In this document: piece by piece, positions 46,973 to 56,624 of the stretch | Position numbering within the stretch: position 1 is the stretch's first letter | Layout of the letters: every line of letters begins with the position of its first letter | Source of the DNA: Bacteroidales bacterium | GTDB lineage: Bacteria; Bacteroidota; Bacteroidia; Bacteroidales; UBA932 | Assembly (NCBI GenBank): GCA_017399905.1 | Contig: JAFQAR010000040.1 | Location: 1 to 64,000, forward strand | Direction of reading: 5' to 3' | DNA: 64,000 nt | Notes under the pieces: generated by a model | What the model saw: only the letters and a program-made list of their open reading frames with translations | What the model was told of the DNA's origin: nothing | Database searches by the model: none | Translations under genes and position numbers: made by a program

Positions 46973-48661
46973 TTATACTGTTGTAGTGAAAAGTTCCTTC
47001 TCCGTAAATTCACCGAGCTTCACATAAGTCTCATACAATGCCGCATACTGCTCATGCCTGCCGGCATCAGGCTTATATTCCTTGGCAAAGCCTGAATTCA
47101 TTGCTACGACAGCATCTTCGATACGAGGATATATTCCTGCAGCTGTGGCGGCAAACATTGACGCTCCGAGAGCGCATGCCTGATCGGTATTGCACACCTT
47201 GATCGGCATATTGAGCACGTCACTCATGGTCTGCATGACAAACGGAGACTTGAGCGCAATGCCTCCGATTCCGATGACAGATTCGATCGGACATCCCTCG
47301 GACACAAACCTGTCCACAATGGCCTTTGTGCCGAAAGCCGTTGCCTCAACGAGGGCTCTGAACACCTGAGGGGCTGTGGTTCCAAGCGTAAAACCGGATA
47401 TCGTACCCTGAAGAAGCTGATTCGCATCCGGGGTCCTGCGGCCGTTGATCCAATCGGTAGCGATCATCGTACTTTCCTCTACAGGTATCTTCTCGGCTTC
47501 AGCAGTCAATTCTGCGATTATCCTGTCACAGGTCTCGTCAATCAGCTTCAGAATATCCTCTTCCTGCAACTTTTCTGCAAGTGTCTTGGGAAGGATGTTC
47601 CTTACCGGGAATTCAAGTATTCTGCGGAACATGGCATATACATCTCCAAAGGACGACTGTCCGGCCTCAAGCCCCACCATTCCCGGTATTACGGATCCGT
47701 CTACCTGACCACAGATTCCTTTTATCAGCTTATCTCCGACTTCCTCATATGAAGCGACCATGATGTCGCACGTAGACGTACCGATCACACGCACAAGAGT
47801 ACGCGGAGTCACAGCGGCTCCTACCGCACCCATATGACAGTCAAAAGCACCGCCGGCAACCACAACGTCAGTATTGAGACCAAGTCTCTCCGCCCATTCG
47901 GGACATAGTCTGCCGACAGGCTTTTCCGCTGTCTCAGTCTTCTCGAAAAGCCTTTCCCTGAATCCTGCGAGCTTAGGGTCCAGTTTTACGAGAAACTCTT
48001 CAGGCGGGAGACCGCCCCAACTCTCATGCCACATGGCCTTATGTCCTTCGGCACAGCGGCTGCGGACTATATCCTTTGAACTTTTCACGCCGGTAAGGAC
48101 AGCAGGAAGCCATTCACAATGCTCAACTATAGAATAAGCTTTGGCGGCAACCGCCTCGTCCTCTCGAAGCACATGGATTGCCTTTGCCCAGAACCACTCT
48201 GCTGAATATATACCGCCTTCATACTGAGAATAGTCTATATCGTTGGCTTTGCACTTCTCATTGATTTCAGCAGCTTCCTTTACAGCCGTATGGTCTTTCC
48301 AGAGGACGAACATGGCATTAGGATTATCTTCGAATTCAGGAAGCATGGAAAGCGGAGTTCCATTCTCATCGGTGAACACAGGAGTCGATCCGGTCGTATC
48401 GAAAGCTATTCCCACCACATTCGCCGCCACTTCGGGGTCACATTTCCCAAGTGCCTCCCTTACAGTGGCTTCCAGCACCTCAAGATAGTCCTTCGGATGC
48501 TGTCTCCACTGATTGGTCTTCGGATTGCAGTAAAGACCTTTCATCCATCTCGGATAGTACTTCACGGAAGAAGCGAGTATCTTACCGTCGGAAGCATTGA
48601 CTATAAGAGCTCTTGCAGAGTCGGTACCGTAATCCAGACCTATGACATACTTATTTTCCAT
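46973..48661 (-). CDS. araB: Ribulokinase
   Basis: 562 residues, FGGY kinase family, the usual AraB length. Phosphorylates L-ribulose to L-ribulose 5-phosphate. N-terminal GLDYGTDSARALIVN, the substrate region EWFWAKAIHVL, VVAGGAFDCHMGAVGAAV with the catalytic Asp, and C-terminal GIGGIALKSPFVMQTMSDVLN. Last gene of the arabinose block, 39 bases after the GH51 gene. Its leader contains AACACTAAAAC seven bases before the ATG, identical to xylB. Confidence 0.95.
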   Translation of the reverse strand: MENKYVIGLDYGTDSARALIVNASDGKILASSVKYYPRWMKGLYCNPKTNQWRQHPKDYLEVLEATVREALGKCDPEVAANVVGIAFDTTGSTPVFTDENGTPLSMLPEFEDNPNAMFVLWKDHTAVKEAAEINEKCKANDIDYSQYEGGIYSAEWFWAKAIHVLREDEAVAAKAYSIVEHCEWLPAVLTGVKSSKDIVRSRCAEGHKAMWHESWGGLPPEEFLVKLDPKLAGFRERLFEKTETAEKPVGRLCPEWAERLGLNTDVVVAGGAFDCHMGAVGAAVTPRTLVRVIGTSTCDIMVASYEEVGDKLIKGICGQVDGSVIPGMVGLEAGQSSFGDVYAMFRRILEFPVRNILPKTLAEKLQEEDILKLIDETCDRIIAELTAEAEKIPVEESTMIATDWINGRRTPDANQLLQGTISGFTLGTTAPQVFRALVEATAFGTKAIVDRFVSEGCPIESVIGIGGIALKSPFVMQTMSDVLNMPIKVCNTDQACALGASMFAATAAGIYPRIEDAVVAMNSGFAKEYKPDAGRHEQYAALYETYVKLGEFTEKELFTTTV

Positions 48662-48668
48662 ATTATCT

Positions 48669-48679
48669 GTTTTAGTGTT
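48669..48679 (-). promoter_or_regulatory. Shared leader element before araB
   Basis: AACACTAAAAC on the minus strand, seven bases before the araB ATG, inside the operon. Identical sequence and spacing at xylB and the GPH symporter gene. Confidence 0.5.
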
Positions 48680-48700
48680 GTTTCAGGTTCAAAATACAGG

Positions 48701-50680
48701 TTATTTCTGAAGCACATACACCATGAATGTCTTCGGAGAAACCGTCACATCCATTACACGTCCTTCAAAATCGAACGAAGAGGTTACCGGAACTATCCTT
48801 TCCGGTTCATCCAGAGTATTCTCCGCATAAATATCATCAGAATGATAGCTTACGGTCTCAACACCTTTGAGGGTCTCCTTCTTCTTGAGGCCGTCAAAAG
48901 TGAGGCTGACAGGCTGTGCATCATCCGAAACGTTTATGATCTTCACATATATCCTTCCGTTGGCGGCATCATAGACAGAGCTTGCGAAAAGTCCGTTCTG
49001 TCCTTCCGCACCTGTGACGTTCACACCTTCCATGTCGGTAAGCTTAAGGGTATGCGTTCCCTTATATCTGGTATACAGCCTCTGCACATGCCAGCTGCAC
49101 GAACGGAAACTGCGGAGATTGTCAAACCATATCTGGTCCGGCCTCCACTGCCAGCCTTCCACATGAGCGAAAAGAGGAGCATAAGTCGCCATCCTGACGA
49201 TATCGGCGTTACGTTCTATCGTCGTCATGAAAGCGGCTTCGAGCAAGGAAGCGCCGAAATGGTTCCACTTCCTGCCTTCTCCATGGCATGCATACTCACC
49301 GGCGAAGACTGCAGGTCCTTTACGGTCATAGCTGTCATACCTGGCACCTTGACTTAGGAACCATTTCTCCGGGCGATAGAAATGCTCGTCCACGAGATCC
49401 GCGCCAAGCCTCTTCATCTCCGGCCAGAGATAATCGAACTGTTCTCCCTCGGAGTTCGGTCCGGAAGAACCTACTATGAGGATTTCAGGATATGCCTTCC
49501 TCACAGCTTTAACGAAAGGCTCTAGACGCTCGGGGTATTCCGGTCCCCACTGCTCGTTACCGATAGCGATATATTTCAGTCCGAAAGGCTCCGGATGCCC
49601 CATTTCAGCCCTCAGACGTCCCCATTCTGTTTCAGTACCTCCATTTGCGAAGTCAATGAGATCCAGGGCATCCTGTATATAGCAGTCGAGTTCATCGACA
49701 GGCTGATGCGCATCCATTGTATTGTTCTGGAACTGGCAGGCAAGACCGCAACTGACCACCGGAAGAGGTTCCGCTCCGATTTCCTCGGCAAGAAGGAAAT
49801 ATTCGTAGAATCCCAGACCATATGACTGGAAATAGTCAGGAAAGAAACGATGAGTGAAGGTGTGCTGCCATCTGTTCTCGTTGAGAGGACGGTTCTCGAC
49901 AGGTCCCACACTGTTCTTCCAGTTGTAACGCGTATCCAGATCCGTTCCTTCCACAATACATCCTCCAGGGAAGCGGAACAGACCCGGATCCAGATCATAA
50001 AGAGCCTGGGCGAGGTCCTTCCTCAATCCGTTCTCATGCCCCATCCAGGTATCGACCGGAAAAAGGGATACATGTTCCACATCAACTGTGACCGGAGATG
50101 CCAAAAAGAGACGGAGTGTGGCCTCAGGATCTGTCAATCCTGATGTCAGGACCACCTCATACTTCTTCCATTCAGGAGAATCAACTAATATTTCCGCAGA
50201 TGCATGAGCCTGGACTTCACTCATGGAATCCCTGTCAATAAGCTCGACACGAAGCTTTCCCGCACCGATATTCTCAGGGACACGGGCCCATACGCTGAAA
50301 CGGTACTGCTCTCCCTTCTTCAGGCCTATACCGAAATAGCCGTCATTTTCCATAACGGTATGCTTCTGGTCATGACCCGGCCAGCAAAGCCTGACATAAT
50401 GCGGATTGCGTCCGAAGGGGCCGTCTTCCCTAACCTCCAGACGTCCGGAAACACTCCATCCCTGAAGCCTGTTGTTAGGGAACTCGAAGGAACGGTTCTT
50501 TATCAGCTCGGCGTACAATCCGCCATCTGCAGCAAAGTTTATATCTTCAATGAAGATACCGTACATCGTCGATGCGATTTCCGCTCCCGGTCTCCTTACA
50601 TCAAGCTTCATCTCATTGACCTGAGCTGCAGCACAGAAAGCTGCAGTCAGGACAAAAAGCGTAAGCAAAAACCTTTTCAT
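48701..50680 (-). CDS. GH51 alpha-L-arabinofuranosidase with N-terminal CBM-like domain (secreted)
   Basis: 659 residues with a signal peptide ending in CAAAQ. A GH51-typical strand opens the chain (STMYGIFIEDINFAADGGLYAEL). A CBM4/9-like beta-sandwich is inserted at about 60-210. The barrel carries FRFPGGCIVEGTD, acid/base Glu376 in IGNEQWGPE, and nucleophile Glu462 in FAGEYACHG. It releases arabinose from arabinoxylan or arabinan. Placement between araA (2 bases) and araB ties its product directly to catabolism. It differs clearly from the shorter GH51 at 15652. Confidence 0.94.
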   Translation of the reverse strand: MKRFLLTLFVLTAAFCAAAQVNEMKLDVRRPGAEIASTMYGIFIEDINFAADGGLYAELIKNRSFEFPNNRLQGWSVSGRLEVREDGPFGRNPHYVRLCWPGHDQKHTVMENDGYFGIGLKKGEQYRFSVWARVPENIGAGKLRVELIDRDSMSEVQAHASAEILVDSPEWKKYEVVLTSGLTDPEATLRLFLASPVTVDVEHVSLFPVDTWMGHENGLRKDLAQALYDLDPGLFRFPGGCIVEGTDLDTRYNWKNSVGPVENRPLNENRWQHTFTHRFFPDYFQSYGLGFYEYFLLAEEIGAEPLPVVSCGLACQFQNNTMDAHQPVDELDCYIQDALDLIDFANGGTETEWGRLRAEMGHPEPFGLKYIAIGNEQWGPEYPERLEPFVKAVRKAYPEILIVGSSGPNSEGEQFDYLWPEMKRLGADLVDEHFYRPEKWFLSQGARYDSYDRKGPAVFAGEYACHGEGRKWNHFGASLLEAAFMTTIERNADIVRMATYAPLFAHVEGWQWRPDQIWFDNLRSFRSCSWHVQRLYTRYKGTHTLKLTDMEGVNVTGAEGQNGLFASSVYDAANGRIYVKIINVSDDAQPVSLTFDGLKKKETLKGVETVSYHSDDIYAENTLDEPERIVPVTSSFDFEGRVMDVTVSPKTFMVYVLQK

Positions 50681-50682
50681 GG

Positions 50683-52218
50683 TTATACAAGAGCCTTGTT
50701 AAGCATGTAATAGACCTCATTCATCCGGAGTTCCTTCTTGAATCCGCTTATCGTGGTATCCTTGTTTATGTGAACCATCTCGATTCCTGAAATCTCAGCA
50801 TAATCTTCCCAATATTCCGATGTAAGGTCATAAGAGAAGCATGAATGGTGGGTTCCTCCTGCGAGAATCCACGCACCGGCTCCGACTTCGAAGTCCGGCA
50901 TAGGAATCCAGAGGGCACTTGCCACAGGAAGCTTAGGAAGCGGCTTAGGCTCGATGCACTGCACATCGTTGACAATCAGACGGAAACGGTTTCCGAGATC
51001 GACCACTGTAGCCGTACATCCGGTTCCCACCTTGCTAGTGAACACAAGACGGGCCGTCTGGCTCTTCCTGATGCCGATTCCGAGGAAATGCACTTCAAGA
51101 CGAGGCTTTGCCGCAGCGATCATCGGACAGATTTCAAGCATGTGCGACTGAAGGATAGAGCTGTCTGCACCGTCAAAATTCAGTGTATAGTCCTCAAGGA
51201 ACGAGCAACCGCCGGAAAGTCCCTGATTCATCACCCATACGGTACGGTAGAGAGCTGCAGACTTCCAATCTCCCTCGGCACCGAAGCCATAGCCTTCCGC
51301 CATAAGACGCTGGGATGCAAGGCCAGGTATCTGGTCGAAATAGTTGCACTCCATATCCACATCACCGAGATCGTCGAAGTTTGTAGTGAAGCCCTTTGCC
51401 CCCTTATCCTTAAGGATAGCACGGATCGCAAGCTCAGCCTTGGCTGAGTTCCACACCTTCATGTATGCCTCGGTCGCCGTGTCCTCAAGAGATGCATCGT
51501 GATCATACAATGCAAAATATTCCTTCACGAGAGCTGCAACATCCTCGTCCTTCACCTTCTTCTGATATGCCATAAGCTCGCTTACCGGACAGTAGTCGAC
51601 ATGATAGCCGAGCCTCTGCTCAGCCTCCACCTTGTCACCGTCCGTTACAGCCACATTGTTCATCTGGTCGCCGAAACGGAGGATAAGCATATCCTGTGCA
51701 TCAGCCCATCCTGCGCACACCCTCATCCATACGGCTATCCTCTCCAATGTGTTGTCATCCTGCCAATGGCCGACAACCACCTTGCGACGGATACGCATAC
51801 GGGTGCATATATGGCCGAACTCACGGTCACCGTGAGCGGACTGGTTCAGGTTCATGAAATCCATGTCCATAGTGTCCCACGGAATCTCCTTGTTGTACTG
51901 TGTATGGAGATGCATGAGAGGCTTCTTGAGCTGGAGAAGACCATGTATCCACATCTTTGCAGGTGAGAAAGTATGCATCCAGGTAATGACACCTATACAT
52001 CTGTCATCATTGTTGGCAGCCTTGAATACAGTCTCCACTTCCTTGGAAGAGTTTGCTGTTCCCTTGTAAACGACCTTCACAGGAAGCTTGCCGGAATCGT
52101 TCAGTCCCTGTACCATCTCTGTAGAATGTCCGTCAACTACCTTGACTGCATCACCTCCGTAAAGGAGCTGAGCTCCTGTCACGAACCATACTTCATATTG
52201 TTCATAAGCCTTTATCAT
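50683..52218 (-). CDS. araA: L-arabinose isomerase
   Basis: 511 residues, cytoplasmic, converts L-arabinose to L-ribulose. Family features: EVWFVTGAQLLYGGDAV at the N-terminus, CIGVITWMHTFSPAKMWI, LHTQYNKEIPWDTMDMDFMNLNQ, GYGFGAEGDWK with active-site residues, and GGTHHSCFS near the C-terminus with metal-site histidines. It lies 20 bases after araD; its leader has AACACTAAAA ten bases before the ATG, a shifted version of the shared leader element. Confidence 0.97.
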   Translation of the reverse strand: MIKAYEQYEVWFVTGAQLLYGGDAVKVVDGHSTEMVQGLNDSGKLPVKVVYKGTANSSKEVETVFKAANNDDRCIGVITWMHTFSPAKMWIHGLLQLKKPLMHLHTQYNKEIPWDTMDMDFMNLNQSAHGDREFGHICTRMRIRRKVVVGHWQDDNTLERIAVWMRVCAGWADAQDMLILRFGDQMNNVAVTDGDKVEAEQRLGYHVDYCPVSELMAYQKKVKDEDVAALVKEYFALYDHDASLEDTATEAYMKVWNSAKAELAIRAILKDKGAKGFTTNFDDLGDVDMECNYFDQIPGLASQRLMAEGYGFGAEGDWKSAALYRTVWVMNQGLSGGCSFLEDYTLNFDGADSSILQSHMLEICPMIAAAKPRLEVHFLGIGIRKSQTARLVFTSKVGTGCTATVVDLGNRFRLIVNDVQCIEPKPLPKLPVASALWIPMPDFEVGAGAWILAGGTHHSCFSYDLTSEYWEDYAEISGIEMVHINKDTTISGFKKELRMNEVYYMLNKALV

Positions 52219-52239
52219 ATCGCTGTCTTTTTAGTGTTA

Positions 52240-52935
52240 TTATTTCTTTTTCTGTCCGTAATAGGCTCCAGGGCCATGTTTACGGTTGTAATGTTTCTCG
52301 ATCAGATCAGGATTCATCCCTGTCTGAGGATTCAGCGTAAACGAGATATACGCCATCTGTGCGCACTGCTCGAGGACCTTGGAGTTATATACCGCGTCTG
52401 CAGGATTCCTTCCCCATGTGAACGGTCCATGGTTTCTGACCAGGACTCCCGGAGTATGGTCAGGATTGATGCCCTCGAATCTTGCGACAATCACATTGCC
52501 GGTCTCCAGTTCATATTGTCCATTGACCTGTCCGGAAGTCATTGCGTCAGTGCACGGGATATCCTTGTGGAAATAGTCGGAATGGGTAGTACCTATATTT
52601 GGTATATCCATTCCCGCCTGAGCCCAGGCTGTCGCATATGTGGAATGGGTATGCACCACTCCTCCGATATTCGGGAAAGCCCTGTAGAGCACCAGATGTG
52701 TCGGCGTGTCTGACGAAGGATTGAGGTCTCCCTCCACGACTTCACCTGTTTCAAGGCTGACCACAACCATGTCCGAAGCCTTCATGTCGTCATAGCTCAC
52801 CCCGCTGGGCTTTATCACCACAAGGCCTGAATCACGGTCGATGCCGGATACATTGCCCCATGTGTAGATCACAAGTCCCTGACGGACAAGCTCCAGATTG
52901 GCCTGGAACACTTTCTCCTTAAGTTCTTCAAGCAT
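52240..52935 (-). CDS. araD: L-ribulose-5-phosphate 4-epimerase
   Basis: 231 residues from the ATG at 52935 (MLEELKEKV); an upstream frame extension runs into araR and is rejected. Class II aldolase fold. Converts L-ribulose 5-phosphate to D-xylulose 5-phosphate. Zinc ligands in [12 protein letters not shown] and in [12 protein letters not shown]; the substrate loop is GNVSGIDR with [10 protein letters not shown]. It lies 4 bases after araR and 21 before araA in the same unit. Confidence 0.96.
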   Translation of the reverse strand: MLEELKEKVFQANLELVRQGLVIYTWGNVSGIDRDSGLVVIKPSGVSYDDMKASDMVVVSLETGEVVEGDLNPSSDTPTHLVLYRAFPNIGGVVHTHSTYATAWAQAGMDIPNIGTTHSDYFHKDIPCTDAMTSGQVNGQYELETGNVIVARFEGINPDHTPGVLVRNHGPFTWGRNPADAVYNSKVLEQCAQMAYISFTLNPQTGMNPDLIEKHYNRKHGPGAYYGQKKK

Positions 52936-52939
52936 GATT

Positions 52940-53626
52940 TTAAAGTTTAAAATCCGGATTCCTCCGATATTCCTTATTGTTGAAACGATACAGGTAGGCA
53001 CCTTTGCGGCTTCCTGTCTTGTCTATCTGGTCCGTCTTTTCAATGAAAGCCATCTCCCCTACCCTCTTGCGGAAATTCCTCTTGTCGATCCTTTCCCCGA
53101 GTATAGCCTCATGCAGAGTCTGCAGCTGCGTCAGGGTAAAGAGTGGAGGAAGGAGATTGAAACCGACAGGTTCACGGCTTATCTTGCGCTGGAGCAGCTT
53201 CAATGCATCGGCAATCATATCCTTATGGTCGAAGAACATCTCGGGAAGTGTATTGATGTTCTCCCAGTAGGAACTGTTGATCATGTTGAGCTGTTCGTTA
53301 TACCTGTCGATATCGATCAGGACACAATAGGCAACCGAAACCACTCTGGCTCCCGGGTCACGGTCAACCTTTCCATATGCCCCTACCTGCCTGACATAAA
53401 CATCCTTCAGGCCGGTAAGTTCGTTGCACACACGTCTGGCGGCATCGTCAAGATCCTCATCTTCACGGACAAACCCGCCCATGAGGGACCACACGCCCTG
53501 GAAAGGTTCGAAGTTTCTCTGCTGGATAAGAAGCTTCAGCTCCCCGTTCCTGAAACCGAAGACTATACAGTCGATGGCGACATGAAAACGGGGATGCGAA
53601 TTATAGAAATGCTTCAGCTTATCCAT
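52940..53626 (-). CDS. araR: NrtR-family (Nudix) transcriptional regulator, probable arabinose repressor
   Basis: 228 residues: N-terminal Nudix-like domain (about 10-140) and C-terminal winged helix (about 145-220, [24 protein letters not shown]). The Nudix box is degenerate: RVCNELTGL lacks part of the catalytic Glu pair, so a sensing role is likely. A regulator of this family controls L-arabinose use in Bacteroides. The location between the symporter and araD matches that role. It is paralogous to the regulator at 6928-7671, giving one sensor per pentose. Confidence 0.83.
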   Translation of the reverse strand: MDKLKHFYNSHPRFHVAIDCIVFGFRNGELKLLIQQRNFEPFQGVWSLMGGFVREDEDLDDAARRVCNELTGLKDVYVRQVGAYGKVDRDPGARVVSVAYCVLIDIDRYNEQLNMINSSYWENINTLPEMFFDHKDMIADALKLLQRKISREPVGFNLLPPLFTLTQLQTLHEAILGERIDKRNFRKRVGEMAFIEKTDQIDKTGSRKGAYLYRFNNKEYRRNPDFKL

Positions 53627-53633
53627 CTCTCAC

Positions 53634-55310
53634 CTACCAGAAATAGATGTAGAACGCTACGGTGATACCCAGGATGATTATTGTATGTATAATATCCCAC
53701 TTGTTCCAGCTTGCCCTTGTCGCAGCCTTCTGCTCAGGAGTAGCCGTACCGAATACAAGTCCCTGAATCTGTTCCGGAGCCGGAGCCTTTGTAAGAAGGC
53801 TGACCACAATGATGACGATTATGCAGAAAAGGAACATCCATCCGCAGAAGAAGAGCCAGTTGACATCATAGAAGATGTACTTGAAGAAATTGTCTGACGC
53901 ATCAGCTGCATTGGTATAGTATACCTTTGCGGCAAGTCTTGTAAGACCTATGACAAGGCCTGTGATAAGTCCCCACATTCCGCCTTTTGCCGAAGTCCTT
54001 TTCCAGCAGATTCCGAGAAGGAAAGCCGCTGCAATACCTGGAGCAAGCACAGACTGCACATCCTGGAGATAATTATAGAGGACATCACCGACAGAACGCA
54101 TGATAGGTATCCAGAGGATTCCAAGTACCACGATCACGACGGTAGCGACCTGTCCGATGACAACGAGCTTCTTCTCCGGAGTCTCCGGCTTGAACCTCTT
54201 GTAGAAGTCAATTGTGAAGAGCATTGAAGAAGAGTTGAAGAGGGACGCGAGCGAACTCATGAGAGCTGCAAGGATACCGCATACCACAAGGCCCTTGACA
54301 CCGGCAGGAAGAAGTTTCGCCACGAGGGTCGGGAAAGCGGCATCAGGAGTCGAAAGCTGGAAGAGCTGTCCGTTCACCACTACACCTTTCTGGTGAAGCG
54401 CGAACGCGATCATACCAGGAATGAGGAAGAGGAACACAGGAAGAAGCTTGAGGTAGGCACCGAATATCGTACCTCGGCGGGCTTCCTTTTCGTCCTTTCC
54501 GGAAAGCACTCTCTGAACGATGAACTGGTCAGTGCACCAGTACCAGAAGCCGATGATAGCCGATCCCACAAGGGCTCCGAGCCATGGATACTGAGGGTCT
54601 CTGTTATCTCTCATGAGTTCGGTCATTGTATTGCCGTACTCATTGACGGTAGTGGCACCGCATATGCGCATCATCTCATCCCAACCGCCAAGTTCCTTCA
54701 ATCCGAGGACGAGGATTATGAGTGAGCCGAGAAGAAGTATCGGAGTCTGGAGTACCGAGGTATAGAGAACTGACTTCATACCTCCCGCTACCGTGTAAAG
54801 TGCCGTGATAAGCACCAGTCCGATGGCTGCGATCCAGAAGAAGTCGATTCCCCACAGTTCCTCAATGCCGAACACCTGCTGGAATACAAGTCCGCCGGCA
54901 TATACCGTCACCGCCACCTTCGTAAGCACATAGCTGATGAGGGATATCAGCGAAAGTATTGTCCTTGACTGAGGATTATACCTCTTTTCAAGGAACTCAG
55001 GCATGGTATAGACCATGCTTCGCGAATAGAAAGGCACGAACACCCATCCGAGGAGAAGGATCATCCATCCCTGAATCTCCCAATGAGCCATGGCCATTCC
55101 ACTGGCTGCACCTGTGCCGGCAAGGCCGATCAGATGCTCGGAACCGATGTTTGAAGCAAAGATAGATGCTCCGATGGCGATCCATGTCGCATCCTTGCCT
55201 CCAAGAAAATAATCCGAGGAGCTGTTCTGCTTCTGCTTCAGCACCCAGATGACAATGCCGATAAGGCCCACACAGAAGAGCCCTATGACGATCCAGTCCA
55301 ATAGTTGCAT
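53634..55310 (-). CDS. Sodium:solute symporter (SSS/SGLT family), probable arabinose transporter
   Basis: 558 residues, about 14 membrane segments. SSS hallmarks: SSDYFLGGKDATWIAIGASIF after helix 1, SEHLIGLAGTGAASGMA, TVAGGMKSVLYTSVLQ, and ILAALMSSLASLFNSSSMLFTIDFY with the sodium-site serines. Resembles SGLT-like sugar transporters of Bacteroidetes. It lies between galM and araR in the arabinose block, so L-arabinose is the likely cargo. A variant AACTCTAAAAC leader lies eight bases before its ATG. The C-terminal helix follows a long cytoplasmic segment. Confidence 0.9.
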   Translation of the reverse strand: MQLLDWIVIGLFCVGLIGIVIWVLKQKQNSSSDYFLGGKDATWIAIGASIFASNIGSEHLIGLAGTGAASGMAMAHWEIQGWMILLLGWVFVPFYSRSMVYTMPEFLEKRYNPQSRTILSLISLISYVLTKVAVTVYAGGLVFQQVFGIEELWGIDFFWIAAIGLVLITALYTVAGGMKSVLYTSVLQTPILLLGSLIILVLGLKELGGWDEMMRICGATTVNEYGNTMTELMRDNRDPQYPWLGALVGSAIIGFWYWCTDQFIVQRVLSGKDEKEARRGTIFGAYLKLLPVFLFLIPGMIAFALHQKGVVVNGQLFQLSTPDAAFPTLVAKLLPAGVKGLVVCGILAALMSSLASLFNSSSMLFTIDFYKRFKPETPEKKLVVIGQVATVVIVVLGILWIPIMRSVGDVLYNYLQDVQSVLAPGIAAAFLLGICWKRTSAKGGMWGLITGLVIGLTRLAAKVYYTNAADASDNFFKYIFYDVNWLFFCGWMFLFCIIVIIVVSLLTKAPAPEQIQGLVFGTATPEQKAATRASWNKWDIIHTIIILGITVAFYIYFW

Positions 55311-55328
55311 AGTTATTTGTTTTAGAGT

Positions 55329-56477
55329 TTATTCAACGACCGAGAACCTGTAGACACAATGGCTGTAATACTTCTGTCCAGGCTCAAGATATGCAGAAGG
55401 CCATTCCGGCTTGTTAGGTGAATCCGGATATTTCTGGGTCTCGAGACAAAGACCTGCATGCTGTTCATATGTCACGCCGTTCTTTCCTACGCATGTACCA
55501 TCAAGGAAGTTTCCGCTGTACACCTGGACACCTGGCTCGTTGGTAAGCACTTCAAGACAGATTCCTGTCGAAGGACATACAACTTTTGCAAACACCTTCG
55601 TATCGTCACCATTTGTATTGAGACACCAGTTGTGGTCGAATCCGTTTCCGAACTTCACCTGTTCGAAATCAAAGTTCCGTATATCCTGACCAATTTCGTG
55701 AGTCTCTCTGAAGTCCATCGGAGTGCCCTCCACTTCAGCGATTTCACCTGTAGTCATATATGTATCGTCGACCGGAGTATAAGTATCTGCATCTACATAA
55801 AGCACATGGTCGGTTATCGGCTGTGAAGGATCTCCCGATAGGTTGAAATACGAATGGTTGGTCATGTTCACTACCGTGGTCCTGTCGGTTTCAGCCTCGT
55901 AAACGATATCGATGGAGTTATCTGATGTGACAGTCATCGTCACAACAGCCTTCACTGCGCCAGGAAAGCCTGAGTCTCCATCAGGAGAATCCATTGTGAG
56001 CACAAGAACCGAATCGCTCTTCTGCTCTGCAGAATAGACCTGATACTGCCAACCTTCCGGACCGCCGTGAAGACAATGTCCGAAATTGTTCTGAGGAAGC
56101 TGGATGACTTCACCGTTCACGGTTATGCGTCCCTGATCAAGCCTGTTGGCATAACGTCCGACTGAAGCGCCGAAATCGCTAGGCGTGTTCTCCTTGTCGA
56201 TGTAGTTGAAAACGTTATCGAAGCCGAGAACCACATCCTTCATTTCCCCATTGCGGTCAGGAACCATTACAGAGACGATCCGGCCGCCGAAATTGGTGAC
56301 ACAGACTTCCATTCCGGAAGGATTGACGAGCGTGTACAGAGCTGTGGTCTTGTCCCCCACCTGCGCTACAAAACGTTCCGGATCGAGTCCCGAAAGAGTC
56401 GTTTCCGGTGCTGGCGCACAAGCATGCACCGCAGCTGCTGCAACTGCGAGCATCATCGTTTTAAAGATGGCATTCAT
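55329..56477 (-). CDS. galM: Aldose 1-epimerase (mutarotase), lipoprotein
   Basis: 382 residues. Interconverts alpha and beta anomers of aldoses. Catalytic His in NMTNHSYFNLSG and Glu in the C-terminal GLCLETQKYPDSPN; GASVGRYANRLDQGRI and HCLHGGPEGWQ are also typical. Unlike enterobacterial GalM it has a lipoprotein signal ending in VHAC, so it acts in the periplasm, before uptake. First gene of the galM-symporter-araR-araD-araA-GH51-araB run, 18 bases before the symporter gene. tkt lies upstream, separated by a terminator and promoter. Confidence 0.94.
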   Translation of the reverse strand: MNAIFKTMMLAVAAAAVHACAPAPETTLSGLDPERFVAQVGDKTTALYTLVNPSGMEVCVTNFGGRIVSVMVPDRNGEMKDVVLGFDNVFNYIDKENTPSDFGASVGRYANRLDQGRITVNGEVIQLPQNNFGHCLHGGPEGWQYQVYSAEQKSDSVLVLTMDSPDGDSGFPGAVKAVVTMTVTSDNSIDIVYEAETDRTTVVNMTNHSYFNLSGDPSQPITDHVLYVDADTYTPVDDTYMTTGEIAEVEGTPMDFRETHEIGQDIRNFDFEQVKFGNGFDHNWCLNTNGDDTKVFAKVVCPSTGICLEVLTNEPGVQVYSGNFLDGTCVGKNGVTYEQHAGLCLETQKYPDSPNKPEWPSAYLEPGQKYYSHCVYRFSVVE

Positions 56478-56508
56478 TGTATGATTATCAGTATTTAGTG
56501 TCCGGCTA

Positions 56509-56516
56509 CAAATTTA
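56509..56516 (-). promoter_or_regulatory. -7 element of the arabinose operon
   Basis: TAAATTTG on the minus strand, 31 bases before the galM ATG, with no clear -33 element. ACACTAAATAC follows in the predicted leader, a weak match to the shared leader element. Confidence 0.6.
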
Positions 56517-56576
56517 ACAATCTTTTTTAATAGTGTATCATTTACACTTATCTTTTTTTTCACTGATACACAACAA

Positions 56577-56604
56577 AAGACCGCGCCCTGATGGGTGCGG
56601 TCTT
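56577..56604 (-). terminator. Intrinsic terminator after tkt
   Basis: A 12-bp stem (56577-56588 with 56593-56604, one G-T pair) with loop TGAT, followed on the minus strand by TTTTGTTG. It ends the tkt transcript before the arabinose operon. Confidence 0.85.
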
Positions 56605-56624
56605 AATATCTGTCGGAAGAAGGT

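Noticed and set aside
52936..53001. 22-residue N-terminal extension of AraD
   Set aside because: It overlaps araR and precedes the conserved [10 protein letters not shown] start of the family.
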